In this document: positions 1 to 11,538 of the stretch, in pieces
How positions within the stretch are numbered: the stretch's first letter is position 1
Layout of the letters: every line of letters begins with the position of its first letter
Translations under genes and position numbers: made by a program
Assembly (NCBI RefSeq): GCF_000151315.2
Contig: NW_011887294.1
Location: 1,818,460-1,882,459, forward strand
Reading direction: 5' to 3'
Source: Capsaspora owczarzaki ATCC 30864
Taxonomy: Eukaryota; Opisthokonta; Filasterea
Length of the DNA stretch: 64,000 nucleotides
The notes under the pieces: model-generated
Databases searched by the model: none
The model's input: the letters and a program-made list of their open reading frames with translations, nothing else
What the model was told of the DNA's origin: nothing

Positions 1-56
1 AAAAATGGGAGAATGAGCGCTCTGAAATGCCCCCAACATCCAAATCTAGCCCATAC

Positions 57-1252
57 CTTCAGCACTCGGCTGGACCAACCAGCAGGGCCCAGCATGGCGT
101 TGGCAAGCTCGACGCACCGTGCATACGAGAGCAGCGATTGACGATTTGGCAGATTCTTGGTCGCAAGCGCCGCCTGACATGATCCATGTATTCCTTTGAG
201 CGCTCATCCACGAAGCATCCTCGATATAATCGACACACGCACGAGAGAGAGAGAGACAGATTCTCTTACAGATAGTTGGTACATCCAAGACTCTGCTGCC
301 GGACGATTGGCCAGCCATTCTCGCGGGTGCTCGAGCGCGTACACGGCGCGTTCTGCATCGCTTGGAAAGTAGAATCTCACAGTTCCATACTGACTGATTT
401 CGTTATCTACAGCGACAGCGCACATCATCGAAGGGAAGAAAGTGAGATGAGTGCTCCATCGACAACGACAACAGTTTATCGACGACCACCGACTTGGAAA
501 TCGTCCCGGAACATTCTTGCTTTGCTGCAGATAGACGCTGTAGACGGGTCCAAACTCTCGCATCAGAGTCTGCCGTGCAATTCAAGTTTCAACGCAATGA
601 GCGAAAGGCGAAAGGCGAAACGAAACGAAACGAAACGGAAACTCGAAAAACACAAATGCACACAGACCTTGAGAAGTTGCTCAGTCGCCTCGATTGGCAA
701 TTTGCGAATGTACACACGACATCCATAGGCTTCTGGCGTTGCGAAATGGGCAACTTCATGGCGCGGTTGCGGCGGAGGAAGGGCAGACGTACGACGTGAA
801 TCAAACAGTTTCACATCCATTTGATGCTGCTGGCGTGGCTGCCGAGGTGCAGGCGGATGCGGCACTGCAAACTCGCCTGCCAGACTGCTGGCATGAGCAC
901 GGGATGACGCACCGACAGCCACGTCGCGCTTGAACAGCGGGACAGTGGAGCTCGGTGACGATTTGAAACGCGCGGGATTTCGCGTGCAAGCACTCTTCCC
1001 ATTATTGCCTGCAACGCGCGCCCCATCATCACCACCATCATCATCCGCAGCTGCGTCGTCGGGTGGGTCCTCGGCTTCCTCGTAGTCGGGGTGCTGAGAG
1101 TCGCCTCCTGCAAAGTCGCGCTCGCGCTTGACTCGCAGCTCGGCAAGCATTTCGGCGGAAGGCGGCTTTGGCGCGTTAAACCTGCCGTCGACCATCAACG
1201 CGGACACGGCTGCAATGCTGCTGCTGTTGCTGCTGCTGCAACTAACCGACAT
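57..1252 (-). CDS. RDM1: RDM1-like protein (RRM plus RAD52-motif segment), partial
   Basis: Seen: exons 668-1252, then about 406-569 and 270-406 (one frame, with an optional 3n intron between them), then 57-173; the gene continues past the left edge. The ATG at 1252 opens a Ser-rich and acidic extension of about 170 residues. An RRM follows: RVYIRKLPIEATEQLLK spliced to TLMREFGPVYSVYLQQSK, then the RNP1-like YGTVRFYFPSDAERAV. The last exon reads YARCVELANAMLGPAGWSSR, close to the human RDM1 stretch SRCQELANYYFGFNGWSKR. Known: RDM1 is a RAD52-motif protein linked to DNA-damage response and nucleic-acid binding. The N-terminal extension is far longer than in vertebrates. About 40 residues between YLQQSK and YGTV are either an unspliced insertion or an intron. 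The RRM alone would be generic; the RAD52-like motif decides the call. Confidence 0.72.
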
Positions 1253-1608
1253 GATTGTTTTGTTTTGCAACAATGCACAACGCGACGAAAATGCGAGGCG
1301 GCGGTCGACAGCAAAGAAACTCGAACACCAAAAAAAAAACAAAAAAAAAAAACTTTTAGACTGAATGACCTCCCGTTTTTGTACTTGTCTTGCATGCATT
1401 AATAACAAACCAAGAAACAAGAAAAGGATGAGGCTGATACTCTGAGTGGTAAACAGAAAAACAAAACGAAAAGCAGACAAAGACAGCTCGGGTGGGAGGA
1501 CAAAAAAGGCACACAGGAGAACAAGAAACAAAATCACGCACAACGGCTCAAGAATTAAAAATCAAAACAAAAGGAAGGGGAAGGGGGAGGGTGCCACACT
1601 TCTTTTGT
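1253..1608. other. Gap between RDM1-like start and PKC stop
   Basis: About 350 bases hold the upstream side of the RDM1-like gene and the 3' side of the PKC gene, both on minus. Purine-rich with A runs near 1330-1350 (T runs on the transcribed sense strand). No gene seen. Confidence 0.5.
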
Positions 1609-2677
1609 TTAAGAGTTGGCAACAGAGGTAAATGCGGGGTTGACATAGGAGAAGCCAGCAAACTCCTCCTGATTAATGGCAAGAATGGTCTCGCGATCGG
1701 TCGGGGTGAGTTCAGCGTTTTCGGCGGTAAAGTCCTCGTCAAAGTTGTTGGCGTCCTTGCGCGACTTGATCTTGGGCTTGAACGGAGGCTTGATTTGGCG
1801 CGCTTCCAGCTTGGCCCAGTCGATGGCTTTGAAGAAGGCGTTGTTCTTGATGTCCTTCTCGCCGGTGGGCGAGCAACCCAATCGCTTGGCCACCGTCTTG
1901 GTCAAGTAGCCCTTGACAATGTAGATGGCGTCCTTGGAGAGCCACGACGGGTACAGGACGTCGTCCTGCAGAATGGCCTCAAACAGGTCGTCCTCGTTGT
2001 CGGCTTCGAATGGCGGCTGGCCCACCATCATTTCGTACATGAGAACGCCGAGTGCCCACCAATCGACCGACGCGCCGTAAGGCTGCTCTCGCAGAATTTC
2101 CGGAGCAATATAGTCGGGCGTGCCGCAGAACGTGCCAGTGGTGGCCGTGCCGGTGATGCCTTCCTTGCACATGCCGAAATCAGCCAGCTTGATGTGACCG
2201 TCTGCGTCAAGCAGCACATTGTCAAGCTTGAGATCGCGGTAAATGATGCCCTGCTTGTGCAGGTAGAGCAGGGCCGAGACAATCTCGGCAGAGTAAAAGC
2301 GGGCGCGCTCCTCGTCAAACTTCTTGGCGCGCTGGATCTGGAACATCAAGTCGCCGCCGTTAATGTACTCCATGACGAAAAAGATGCGGTCTTGTGTCTG
2401 GAAGCACGAATGCAGGTTGCACAGGAAGGGATGGCGGCCGGCGCTCATCAAGACACGCTTCTCAATGTTGGTGCACTCCACGTCGTCGTCTTGCAAAATA
2501 ACATCCTTCTTGAGGACCTTGATGGCGTAGACGTCTTCGCTGCCCTTGCGCTCGGCCAGCATGACCTTGCCAAAGCTGCCCTTGCCCAGCACCTTCAAAA
2601 AGATAAAGTCCGAGAGCCCAAACTTGGACTTGTTGTTGGCGCCCCCTGCGGCGGCCGCCGACGCAACAACCGCCGAG

Positions 2678-2709
<32 letters not shown>

Positions 2710-3888
2710 GGATGGGGCCGTGGCGGCTGCAGCGGCGCGTGCAGTGGTCGGTGACACGGGCGGCATGCCTGTCGACGACGACTGCGGCGAGGTGCTGCTG
2801 CCACCAAGCGTCGCGCCAGGAACGGTGAGCGACGGTGCACTTGCTGCTACTGCCAGCGGCACGCTTGCGGCAGAGTCCGAGGCCGAGATCGACAGAGACT
2901 TTTTGGAGCGCGTGTTGCCGAGCTCCTCGGCGTTGGTACCAATGCGGGCCAGCTCTTCCGCAAGCAATCGCTCGTCCACGCCGCACGTGTGTGGCACCTT
3001 GTCCTGGCAGCGCTTGTGGACGTTGAGTTTGCACGCTTCGCAGCGCATGCCCTGTCGGAAGACACCGTACAGTAGCGAGCCGCAGTGGTCGCAGAAAGTG
3101 GGGCTCTTATAGTTGTAGACCTTGAATCGGTGTGGAATGTTGATCGAGAAGCGCTTGTCGGCGTCGTCTGCGTCCGACTTTGCATTGCCGGTGCACACGC
3201 TCACAATCTTCTCGTGGCACTTTTTGTGCACAACGACCTGGCAGATCTGGCACTGGTAGCCCTGCTTACCCAAGCCCCAGATAAAGCCCGTGCAGTGCGA
3301 GCAGAACGTTGGTTGGCGGAAGTTGCGAGCCATAAACTTGTGATTGTTGACCTCGTGGATTTTGCGCTTGCGGACGGCGCCCCGGCGCTTAAAGTTGTCT
3401 CCGCGCTGCTTGAACGCCGTCTTGTTCCGTGGTGCTTGTGCTTGGAAGTCGGCAATAATGTGGATGGAGCCGCAGGGCTCCAATTCAAACCAGGCCTCGT
3501 TCCTCCCCGTCGGGTTTTTCAAGAGCTGCTCTAGGGGCACGCACACGCTGGCAATGAACTGATCCGGCGGGACGAGTGACTTGTGAAAGACGATAATCTC
3601 CAGAGACCGTCCGCTGTGCACCTCCTCCTCAAAGTCCTCGCTCCAGATCGGGCAAAAGTTCTTCTGTTTGGCGGTGGTCTGTGCGATCGGCGTGTCGTCC
3701 ACCTGCACGACCGCGTACGGGTCGATCGTTGTGCGCTTGATGCCGCCGGGCACATCGCGCGGCTTCAAGTCCTTGGCCTCGACGACCTTGACCTTGAGTG
3801 TGCCGCTGAACGTCTGGACGCTCGACGCCGAGCTCGAGCTCCTCGACGACGCAACGGACGCGCTCGAAGTCGACGACAGAAAGCTCAT
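1609..3888 (-). CDS. Novel-type (delta/epsilon/eta) protein kinase C
   Basis: Single-exon gene of 759 residues, with its ATG at 3888. Domain order: C2 at about 28-150; a pseudosubstrate-like [11 protein letters not shown]; two C1 zinc fingers at about 185-310 ([17 protein letters not shown], then [17 protein letters not shown]); a Ser/Thr/Ala-rich linker with a Thr run from GTC repeats at about 2680-2709; the kinase from about 427 ([25 protein letters not shown], activation loop [11 protein letters not shown]); then the AGC tail with turn motif LTPTDRE and hydrophobic motif [11 protein letters not shown]. Known: C2 first, with the pseudosubstrate directly before C1a, is the PKC epsilon/eta order; these are diacylglycerol-dependent and calcium-independent. 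The role in lipid-triggered signalling at membranes is inferred. All catalytic motifs are intact. No introns are seen, unlike most neighbours. Confidence 0.96.
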
Positions 3889-4762
3889 TCTGTCAAAGGG
3901 AAGAGTCGAGTGAACAGAGAGTCATCAGCAGAACAGAACAGAACAGACGGAACAGTGAGTTGCGGTGGTGCGGTTTTTTTCATTTACAAAGAAAGGCAAG
4001 GCAAAAAGGGCGCTTTTTTTTTTTTTTTTTTTTTTTGGGAAGTGAGTTTTTGGAGTGCGGTGAGAGTTTGCGCGAATACCTCTTGCCCTACTCTCCTCCC
4101 CGAACCGGTGTATTCGTCACGTCATGTCACAGCGGTTGCAGCAGAAATGAAGCACGGCAAAAACCAACCGAAACAAAAAAAAAAAAAAAAATCGAATAAA
4201 AATGTTCTCAAAAAAAAAAAAAAGAATAAAACGTTTTGTTTGTTTTGTTTCTGGCTTGGATTGTTCGACGTGGTGGTGAGGGTTGGGGGGTGAAAGCAAT
4301 GTGCAACACACAAAGTGAATGCACGCTTGAACTGCTGCTGTTCGCGAGGCCCGCAACTCGGCAGAGAGCGAGCGGCGAACTCACCAAAAAACCAAAAAAA
4401 AAGAAAAACAATAATAAAATCCATAACAAAAAAGAACTCTTCTGCAGCGAAAAGTAGCGAGAGCGTGACTCGCACAATGGCAGTAGCCAGAGCAGACGGA
4501 GGCAACAAGAAGCTCGTCGGACAGCCAAGACTGGTCCGCGTTGCGAGCAGTCGAACAGAGCAGCGAAATGGCTCGTAAAATGAAAAAGTTCAAAAATGAG
4601 GTTTTGAAAAAAAAAAAGTAGAGAACGATGGCAGCCACCTCGATTTCCCATACGGCTACTCGACGCTGTGTCTGTCAGTCGTCTCAACTTGCGAGGAGTA
4701 GAGTAGGGAGAAGAAGCGTGCAAGCTAACCAGGAGAAGAAGAACGGAACGAGCAACAAGGAG

Positions 4763-4793
<31 letters not shown>

Positions 4794-5283
4794 CCATAGA
4801 GCGAGCTATGAAGCATTCAATGCGCTCCGTGAATGATTGAGGCTCTTCGACACATTGAATGTCAGCATACAAACTACCGAAACAAGAGCACGCTCTCGTC
4901 GCGATGTAGCAAAAGTGGCGGAGGGGAGCAGCAGAAGAAGAGGAAGAATCGTAGGAAAGTGGTGAGAAAAAAAAAAAAAAACATTGCTTACCAAGAAAAA
5001 ACGAAAAAAAAAAAAAAAAAGAATGAGAAAAGCAACAATCAAACATGGTGAAAATTGCATTCTAAAGTAGAATAATGGCGAGCGAGCAGAGACAGCGACA
5101 GCATGCATGCATGGTCAACAGCGTGAGACAGAGAGACTTTGGCAATGGAGTCGTGTCAAGCAAGCCGAACTGAAACACCAAACAACGAACGACAAACAAC
5201 AACCAACAAGAACAACAACCAAACAAGTGCTCAACCAAGAACGACACTTGTTGCAGCACAACCAAGCCAAAAAGAGCGCAGGG
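3889..5283. other. A/T-run-rich intergenic region
   Basis: No convincing coding exon on either strand. It contains a T run near 4013-4036 and many A runs (about 4177-4189, 4210-4223, 4762-4790, 4966-4981, 5004-5020). In this window A runs on + mark introns or UTRs of minus-strand genes, so part of this may be 5' UTR intron of the PKC gene or 3' UTR of the next gene. That is inference. Confidence 0.45.
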
Positions 5284-6675
5284 TCAGATCCTGAGAGGCA
5301 CACCGCTCAACACTGGCAGCCAGAACGCATGCGCGTGAACATGCGTGTGAGAATGCGTGTGCGTATGCGTGTGCGTGTGCTGATGCGTGTGTGTGTGCGT
5401 GTGGACGTGTTCGACGACAGTCTGGTAGAATGAGGCGGGTCCTGTTGGGTTGACAGAGGCGCGTCGGGACGAGAGGGCGGAAGGAAACCCGCCGGATGTT
5501 TGAGATGCTGCGCGTTGGTCTTCTAGATTGAATCGGAAGGCTCCATGGTACACGCCGTCCGAGTCTTGATCCAAATGCAGTGCTGCTGCTGCTGCTGCTG
5601 CCGCTACTGCTTCTGTAGCGTCATTCTCAGGGTCCACTGGCGACTCGATAACCTCTTCCTCGCCATCGCCCAACAACAGGTCAGTGCTTGGGGTCGCGCC
5701 ACGAGACGCCCGCTGCCATCGCCGTCGGACTTCCACGTGGCAATGCTGCGAGACATGCTCCTGAACAATACTGGCGGTGTGTGCTTGCTCGACCGTCTCG
5801 CTGTGGGTCACAATGACGAGTTGCCACTTGTCGCTGAGATTGGCACCCAGCTCCAGCTGCATGTCTTCGACATTGACGCCTGCCTGCTGCTCGCGTTGCA
5901 TTGTCTGAAACACCTTGGCCAGCTGCGACTCGAGCGAATCCGGCGCCCATCCGGGCGTGTCGTGGCCAAACAGCCCGAGTGCCTGAATCTCGTCGAGCGA
6001 CAAGATGCACGAGTTGCGATTGTCTCGTTCGAGCTCTGGCAGCATGAGGCTCTTTCGCATGGATGCCCGCGAAGCTCGATTGGACGAGTCGCCGGCTGCT
6101 GGTCTTCTCGATTGTCTTGTTGGACGTCGCTGTTGATCCTGATGAGTCAAGTCGTTGTTCAAATTCGCATTCGCCCAATCTGGCGCGGTCGTCCCAGCGG
6201 TACCGTGGCCACCCGCAGCAGACGCCGTCGCCAGCCGGTGGATGGCGTCTCTCTCAGTGCCCCTGCTGCTGCTGCTGCTGCCCTCGAGGCTCGCAGGAGT
6301 CGGCGCGTTGTTGTTGGCCAGCAGCTCGTCCCAATCGTCCAAATCACCAACTGCCGCAAAGAAGGAATTTCGGAATGCCCGCGACAACCGCGCACGCTCC
6401 ACCGCGGGCAGGGGCGCAAATGTGAGCGACGTGGTTGCTGCACTCGAGCTGGAAGCCGTGGCAGACGCGCTCGTCGACGTTCCAGCGTCGGCGGTTGCGA
6501 GATGATTCTGATTCTGTGACAAGCTATTTCGACCCGCTTCGCCTCCGGCTGCCGACGAGCTTGCAGCAGCAGCACTCACGCTTGGCCTTCGCTGGTGCTG
6601 GTCGAGTCCACCTATCGTGGCTGCATCTCCGAGAGTGGCCAGCAATGCTGGTGAGTTGGCTTGCAGCAGTAGCAT
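5284..6675 (-). CDS. Unrecognised Ser/Ala-rich protein with His-Thr repeat tail
   Basis: Open frame of 463 codons from an ATG at 6675, with no introns needed. I do not recognise the family. Residues 1-220 are Ser/Ala/Thr-rich and probably disordered. A more ordered stretch at about 225-330 includes LDEIQALGLFGHDTPGWAP and SDKWQLVIVTHSETVEQ. Poly-Ala follows, then at about 425-450 an alternating His-Thr run (HTHTHTHQHTHTHTHTHSH) encoded by a GT/GC-rich microsatellite at 5336-5404. The KWQL stretch faintly recalls a formin GTPase-binding region, but no FH domains follow. Codon use matches a real gene better than chance, yet the C-terminal end could be an artefact if a splice precedes the microsatellite. 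It starts divergently from PXMP4. Confidence 0.5.
   Translation of the reverse strand: MLLLQANSPALLATLGDAATIGGLDQHQRRPSVSAAAASSSAAGGEAGRNSLSQNQNHLATADAGTSTSASATASSSSAATTSLTFAPLPAVERARLSRAFRNSFFAAVGDLDDWDELLANNNAPTPASLEGSSSSSRGTERDAIHRLATASAAGGHGTAGTTAPDWANANLNNDLTHQDQQRRPTRQSRRPAAGDSSNRASRASMRKSLMLPELERDNRNSCILSLDEIQALGLFGHDTPGWAPDSLESQLAKVFQTMQREQQAGVNVEDMQLELGANLSDKWQLVIVTHSETVEQAHTASIVQEHVSQHCHVEVRRRWQRASRGATPSTDLLLGDGEEEVIESPVDPENDATEAVAAAAAAAALHLDQDSDGVYHGAFRFNLEDQRAASQTSGGFPSALSSRRASVNPTGPASFYQTVVEHVHTHTHTHQHTHTHTHTHSHTHVHAHAFWLPVLSGVPLRI
5336..5404. repeat. GT/GC-rich microsatellite inside a coding frame
   Basis: Imperfect repeat of GCGTGT and GTGTGT units on the + strand. Read on minus in the frame of the Ser/Ala-rich gene it encodes His-Thr, His-Ser, His-Val and His-Ala pairs. 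Confidence 0.85.
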
Positions 6676-6938
6676 CAGTCAGTGAGTTTCAAATCTTGTT
6701 CAATCCCAAAATCTGATGCTGCAAGAATTCAAGATTTCAAAACAAACAGTGGATTACAAAATCCTGAAAGTGGATCTCGTTTGGTTGTAATTCATTCTCA
6801 TCGTACAGTACGCCCTTGGATATATCAACAAGGCAAACGGGAATGGCTACACAGTACTGTATGATCCGCAATGGAAAAAAATCAGCTCGCCTCAGTCTCT
6901 GTTTCACGCCCGCTTCCGACCCCGCAAGAATCAAACAA

Positions 6939-8176
6939 ATGTCCCTCTCGACGCTCGCATCGGTCAAGGCGACCCTCGATGTGCTGCTCGCCTCGGCCAA
7001 TTCCACGCCTGCCGTGGCGGATCTCCTGGCCATCGTGAAGGGCTTCCGGAACGGCCTCGTCTATGGCGCCAAAATCCGCGCGCCGCACGCGTTCGTGATG
7101 ACCTTCCTGTTTGGCCGCGGCAGGTCAGTCCAGTTCCCAAGGACAAGGGGGAACAATAAAGCAGGAACAAGCTTGCTGAATCCAAGTTGTCTGAGGGGGG
7201 AAGAGTCGGCGTGTGCGAACGAGTGGAAGCAATGCAAATTGAGTGGAATCGGAAGAGCGAGTGGAGCGGAGTCAGATCGATACATGGAGCGGAAGGAGAT
7301 CGCCAGCACTTGGACCATGACAAGCTTGGATTATCACTGAGCACAAGTGAATTGGAAGCGCCAACTCGGAAGGAACAAGAGTCACAACGGGAATGGGAAT
7401 GGAAGCGATCAAGTGTCCGAGATCACTCACTCACTCTGCATCACCCTCTCTGACTCTCTGATATGTCTTGGACTACAGTCTGAAAAACAAGGCAACCGCA
7501 ATCTTCAAAGCAACGTACACGCACTCGCGTAACTTGTCCACGTTCGTGCTGATTTACAAGTCGCTGCTCGCTGTGCTGAAGCGATTGCAAGGAGTTCGGC
7601 ACACAACGCATCCGTTCATTGCCGCTTTTATTGGCGGATGGTATGTGTTTGGTGAGAACAACAACATTAACAGCCAGGTGAGTGTTCCAAGGTCTTGGTT
7701 GCCGCTTTTCACCTTTGCCAGAGTTTAGAATTTTGTTGAGCGAGAGATTGGGGTTGATGGTGCATCAATGCCCAGCGCCTGACATGACATCTCTGCCCAC
7801 ATAATGCCTGGCTCCTGATTGGGTTTTTTTGGAGCGCGTGTTGTACCGATTGCTCGTTTGCTGACTTGAACTTTTGTTGTTTTGCGCCAAATCCCGACAC
7901 GTACACATCCCTTTTTCTGCCTACCAGATCAACATGTACTTGCTATCTCGCATTATTTTCGGACTGGCAAAGCTGGCCGTCGAGAAGGGATACATTCCCA
8001 AGCCCCAAAATGACCCGTTCCCGCTCTTTGCCGCATTGGTCTGGGGTATCGTCCTCTGGCTGTTTGAGCAAGAAAAGCACACTTTGCAGCCGTCGCTGCA
8101 GGCCAGCATGACCTATCTTTACCACGATTCCAATCACTGGACCAACCTCAAGAACTTTTTGTGGCACAACAAGTGA
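6939..8176 (+). CDS. PXMP4: Peroxisomal membrane protein 4 (PMP24)
   Basis: Three exons (6939-7123, 7479-7677, 7928-8176) join in phase to 210 residues; the human protein is about 212. Diagnostic stretches are KGFRNGLVYGAKIRAPHAFV, FIGGWYVFGENNNINSQ, INMYLLSRIIFGLAKLAVEK and LQPSLQASMTYLYHDSN, near-identical to animal PXMP4. Introns have canonical GT-AG ends, the first splitting a Ser codon. Known: a multi-pass peroxisomal membrane protein of the Tim17/22/23-related family, recruited through PEX19; its exact transport function is unsettled. The start is the ATG that gives the normal family length; an upstream in-frame extension is ignored. Its 3' end faces the ALG14 stop about 90 bases away. 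Confidence 0.95.
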
Positions 8177-8268
8177 ACTTGATTTCTTTTGTGTTTTGTT
8201 TTTCGACAATATTCTAAATACACACCATCACAGCAATGTCCTCCACGCGTGACGCCATTTGCTGGGTG

Positions 8269-9438
8269 CTATAGCAGCCGCCCGTGGTACTCGCAACCCG
8301 ACACTTTTTCGTTCAATTGCGGCCACATGACAACGACGCGATCGGGAATGTGCAGCATTTTCAGCAGCCGAGCAGCAATTGACAGGGTTTCGACGCGACA
8401 GATGCTTTCGATATAGACCACTCGAGTATCGCACACACCCAGGATCTGAATTTGCAGGTTTTTTTAGGGTTGAGGTTTAGACGAGACTGTGTCAGCAACC
8501 AGCCTGTCACTCGCACGACATCAACTATGCGAAGGATTCAACAAGACTTACATAAAGTAGCTTGGCTGCAATGCAGACAGGGACGCAGGTTCCTGGACCG
8601 TTGCACAACACCTGAACCAAAAAACAGAAATTCAGTTTGGTTGGTTTTGCGTTTGTTGTCGACCTGTACCCGCCCCTCGCCACGCTTCCAACCCAAAAGA
8701 AACCAAACATGCTCGAAGCTCGGGAACAACCAAAATAAAGAAAGCAAAACCTCAAAAAAAACTGCAAATCCTCACCAGCTCTGGGCGAACACGGAATACC
8801 ATTGGCAACGCAAACAGCAGCGCATGCGCTGTCGTAAACAGCGAAGTCAGCCAAGATTGAGCCACCTCCCGGCTTCGAGGAATCGTTTCAATCCAGAACT
8901 GCCTGGGCTGAGCAGTCCATCGCGCAGCAGCTGGAGCGAGCGACGACGGCTGTTGAGCACTTCTTGCGTTGTTGGACAATCTCGACTCGATCGCTTCCGA
9001 CCCAGCCGCCTTCCCGCCCTGGCGTTGCTTGTGGCTGCGAGTGCGTGCACTGATCGACACATCCTTGTTCGCGACTGAGTCGTCGTGGTGATGCTTGACG
9101 GAGCCAACGCGAGCCAATTGCTGCTCGAATCCGAGCGCTTTCGCCTGACTGGTCGTGTCCGTTTGCGCCAGGACGTAGACACGAGGAGTGTATCGCTTGG
9201 GATCCAGTGAACGCAGGAGGTCCATCATTTCCATCGTGTGGCCGCCCGAGCCGAGAACGACCATGGTGGGGCAGGGCTGATCCCGACCCTGCGCTCTGCC
9301 AGCACGCACCCGTGCCCATGCGCGACGGCGGATGAATAGCCAGATAGTGAATAGGGTGGCCAGTGTCAGAAGCACCGTGCCGGCGATGGCCAAGAGCGAG
9401 GCGGCCGAGTCTGGCATGGCGAACGCGTCCCACAGCAT
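8269..9438 (-). CDS. ALG14: UDP-GlcNAc transferase subunit ALG14
   Basis: Three exons (8776-9438, 8552-8611, 8269-8445) give 299 residues. The start at 9438 precedes an N-terminal membrane segment (LLAIAGTVLLTLATLFTIWL), followed by VVLGSGGHTMEMMDLLRSL, IPRSREVAQSW, LVLCNGPGTCVPVCIAAKLL and VYIESICRVETLS, and the C-terminus ends in YHGRLL. Known: ALG14 is the ER membrane anchor that recruits ALG13 to form the enzyme adding the second GlcNAc to dolichol-linked oligosaccharide on the cytosolic face. Odd point: a loop of about 55 residues rich in His, Arg and Ser (after ARVGSVKHHHDD) separates the two halves of the first Rossmann-like domain, making the protein some 80 residues longer than human. 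The 60-base middle exon carries the NGPGT motif. Confidence 0.95.
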
Positions 9439-9595
9439 TTTTCTAAGCCAGTCTGAGCACAACGTAGGTGGGCTGAAATTCAAAAGGCAGACTGCAATCA
9501 AAAAGGAAGGGGGGTTTTTCTTTTGTTTTCGAGAAAATTATCAATGTTAATGTTAACGACAAAATATCAGAGAGACAGCAATTCTGGCGCGATTT

Positions 9596-11503
9596 CTATT
9601 TGAGCGCCTCGATGGCTGCGCCAATGGACGTGACACGCTCCACGCGGGGCACTTTGGAGCGAGATCCGCGGGGAGTGGTAGTTCCGTTCGCGCTGCCGGT
9701 GCTCGTGTTGCTCACGTTGCTGGTGGCGCGCGTCATTCGCGTGGTGGAACTGGCGTTCAGCTGCGCGAGTTGCTCGCTGTTTAATTTCGCATGGCGGCGG
9801 CCATCAGCCTCGTCGTCTTCGTCGGGCTCGTGTCGGCGTTTGGCACTGCGGATGGCAGGACCGCGAACAGCTGGCGCTGCTGCTGCTGCCGTGGATTGTG
9901 CCGCTGTCAGCGCTGGCGCAGCGTCGAAGTCCCCGCGCAGATCGGCGAGACCGGTGAGAGAGTTCCGCTGGCTGCCAGGAGATCGCCGCCTCAACAGCGG
10001 GGCAGCCGATGATGACGCAGGATCGGGCAGATAGCTGGCGGGCTTGTTGTTGTTGCTTCGGGGCCGCGAGGGCTGCTGTTGTGCAGAAGAAGTGGTGCCT
10101 CCGATCGTAAATACTTCCGCGCCGCTCTTGCGGAGGAGCGCGCTTATCGGACTGGTCGGACTGCTAATATCGATCGGCGTCATGGCAGTTGCGGTGGAGC
10201 CGTGTCGGCTGCTTGAACGTGACGGGGTTCGAGGCAAGTCACCGGCAGCTTCCGGTGCGGCAGCTCTCGCGGGTGACGGGACTTTTTGTGGCGGAGGGTG
10301 GCTCGACTGGTACCTGGAGTGCGCTGACGACGATGAAGATGACAAGACCACGGCATCTGACTCGGACGGCTCCTTCTTGACGGTTGGTCGACTCGGTGCA
10401 GGAAGCGGCGCGGCTTGTTGGGCTGACTGTGCGTCGCTCTTCTTGGTTACGACAGACACCATTCTTGGTGCAGCAGGCCTCGAGGAGGTACCGCCCCCAC
10501 CGCTGCCACCATCAGCATCCATGTCCATTGCTTGCATTGCTTGGGGTTGATTGGAGCCGCTTGCTTGCTGCCTCCGCTTGTTCACATCCTTCAGCTCTTT
10601 CAGATCAACCGTCAGAGCTTGGACCTTTTCGCGCTGCTGTGCCTCTTGCTGCTGCGCAGCTTGAAGCGCTTTGGTTTGTGCTTCTAGCTGAGCAGCGAGG
10701 GCGCGTATCTCCTCCTTTTTGGCGTTGAGAACGGCGGCAAACTTGACGTACATGGCGCTTTCGGCAGAGCTCTGTCCCTCAATCACATCATCGAGCATGG
10801 CAACCGCCTCGGTTCGTTGCAGCGCCAGCTTGTCGCGCTCCTGGCGCAATGCACGACCTTGGTCCATGAGCTGTTGGCGGTCGGTGATGAGCGCGCGCAA
10901 GAAGGCTTTCAAGGACGATTCGGCTTTTCGACTAAAGGACGGGAGGCTGATGCCGCCGCGGAGAACAAGAAAGCCGTTGCTGCGGTCGTGCCACTGGAGG
11001 ACGAGCGCGTCGCTGTCGGAAGAGTCGGGAGTGGCACCAGTCGTCGATGTGAGTCCGAGCGAGGACGAGAGGGAGACGGACGCTCCCGATCCATCGGACG
11101 GGTCCGGAAAGGACTCTAACGAGGCTGAAAATGTGCCTGGAAGGAATATGTCTGGCTGCGATTGCTTGGCGGACGACCGGGGTGGGCGAGAGCTGGCGCT
11201 CGCTCGGCTGGTGGTGGAACCGGACGCGGACGCCGACGCCGACGATGCAATCTTAAACTCGTACGCATACTTGGCATCGTCTTGCTTGGCCAGCATCATG
11301 TTGGAGTCTTGAACAAAGTCGGGCAGGTCCTTGTCCGAAGGCGCGAGCGCGGCCACATCGACCGTCCGCTGCCACACGCGTGCGCCGTTGGTCACGGTGA
11401 ATGTGACAGACCGGATCTTGTGCTTGTCGAACGCCGAGTGGCTCGCGGCAGTCGTAGATTTGGCGCCAAGACCTGCTGAGATCGTGTTGCTCGCTTTGCC
11501 GCG

Positions 11504-11538
<35 letters not shown>

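Noticed and set aside
5336-5404. Repeat cluster resembling a CRISPR array
   Set aside because: Simple dinucleotide/hexanucleotide microsatellite without spacers, in a eukaryotic genome.
5600-6000. Formin GTPase-binding domain in the Ser/Ala-rich protein
   Set aside because: Only a short KWQL-type resemblance; no FH1, FH2 or FH3 region follows on this strand.
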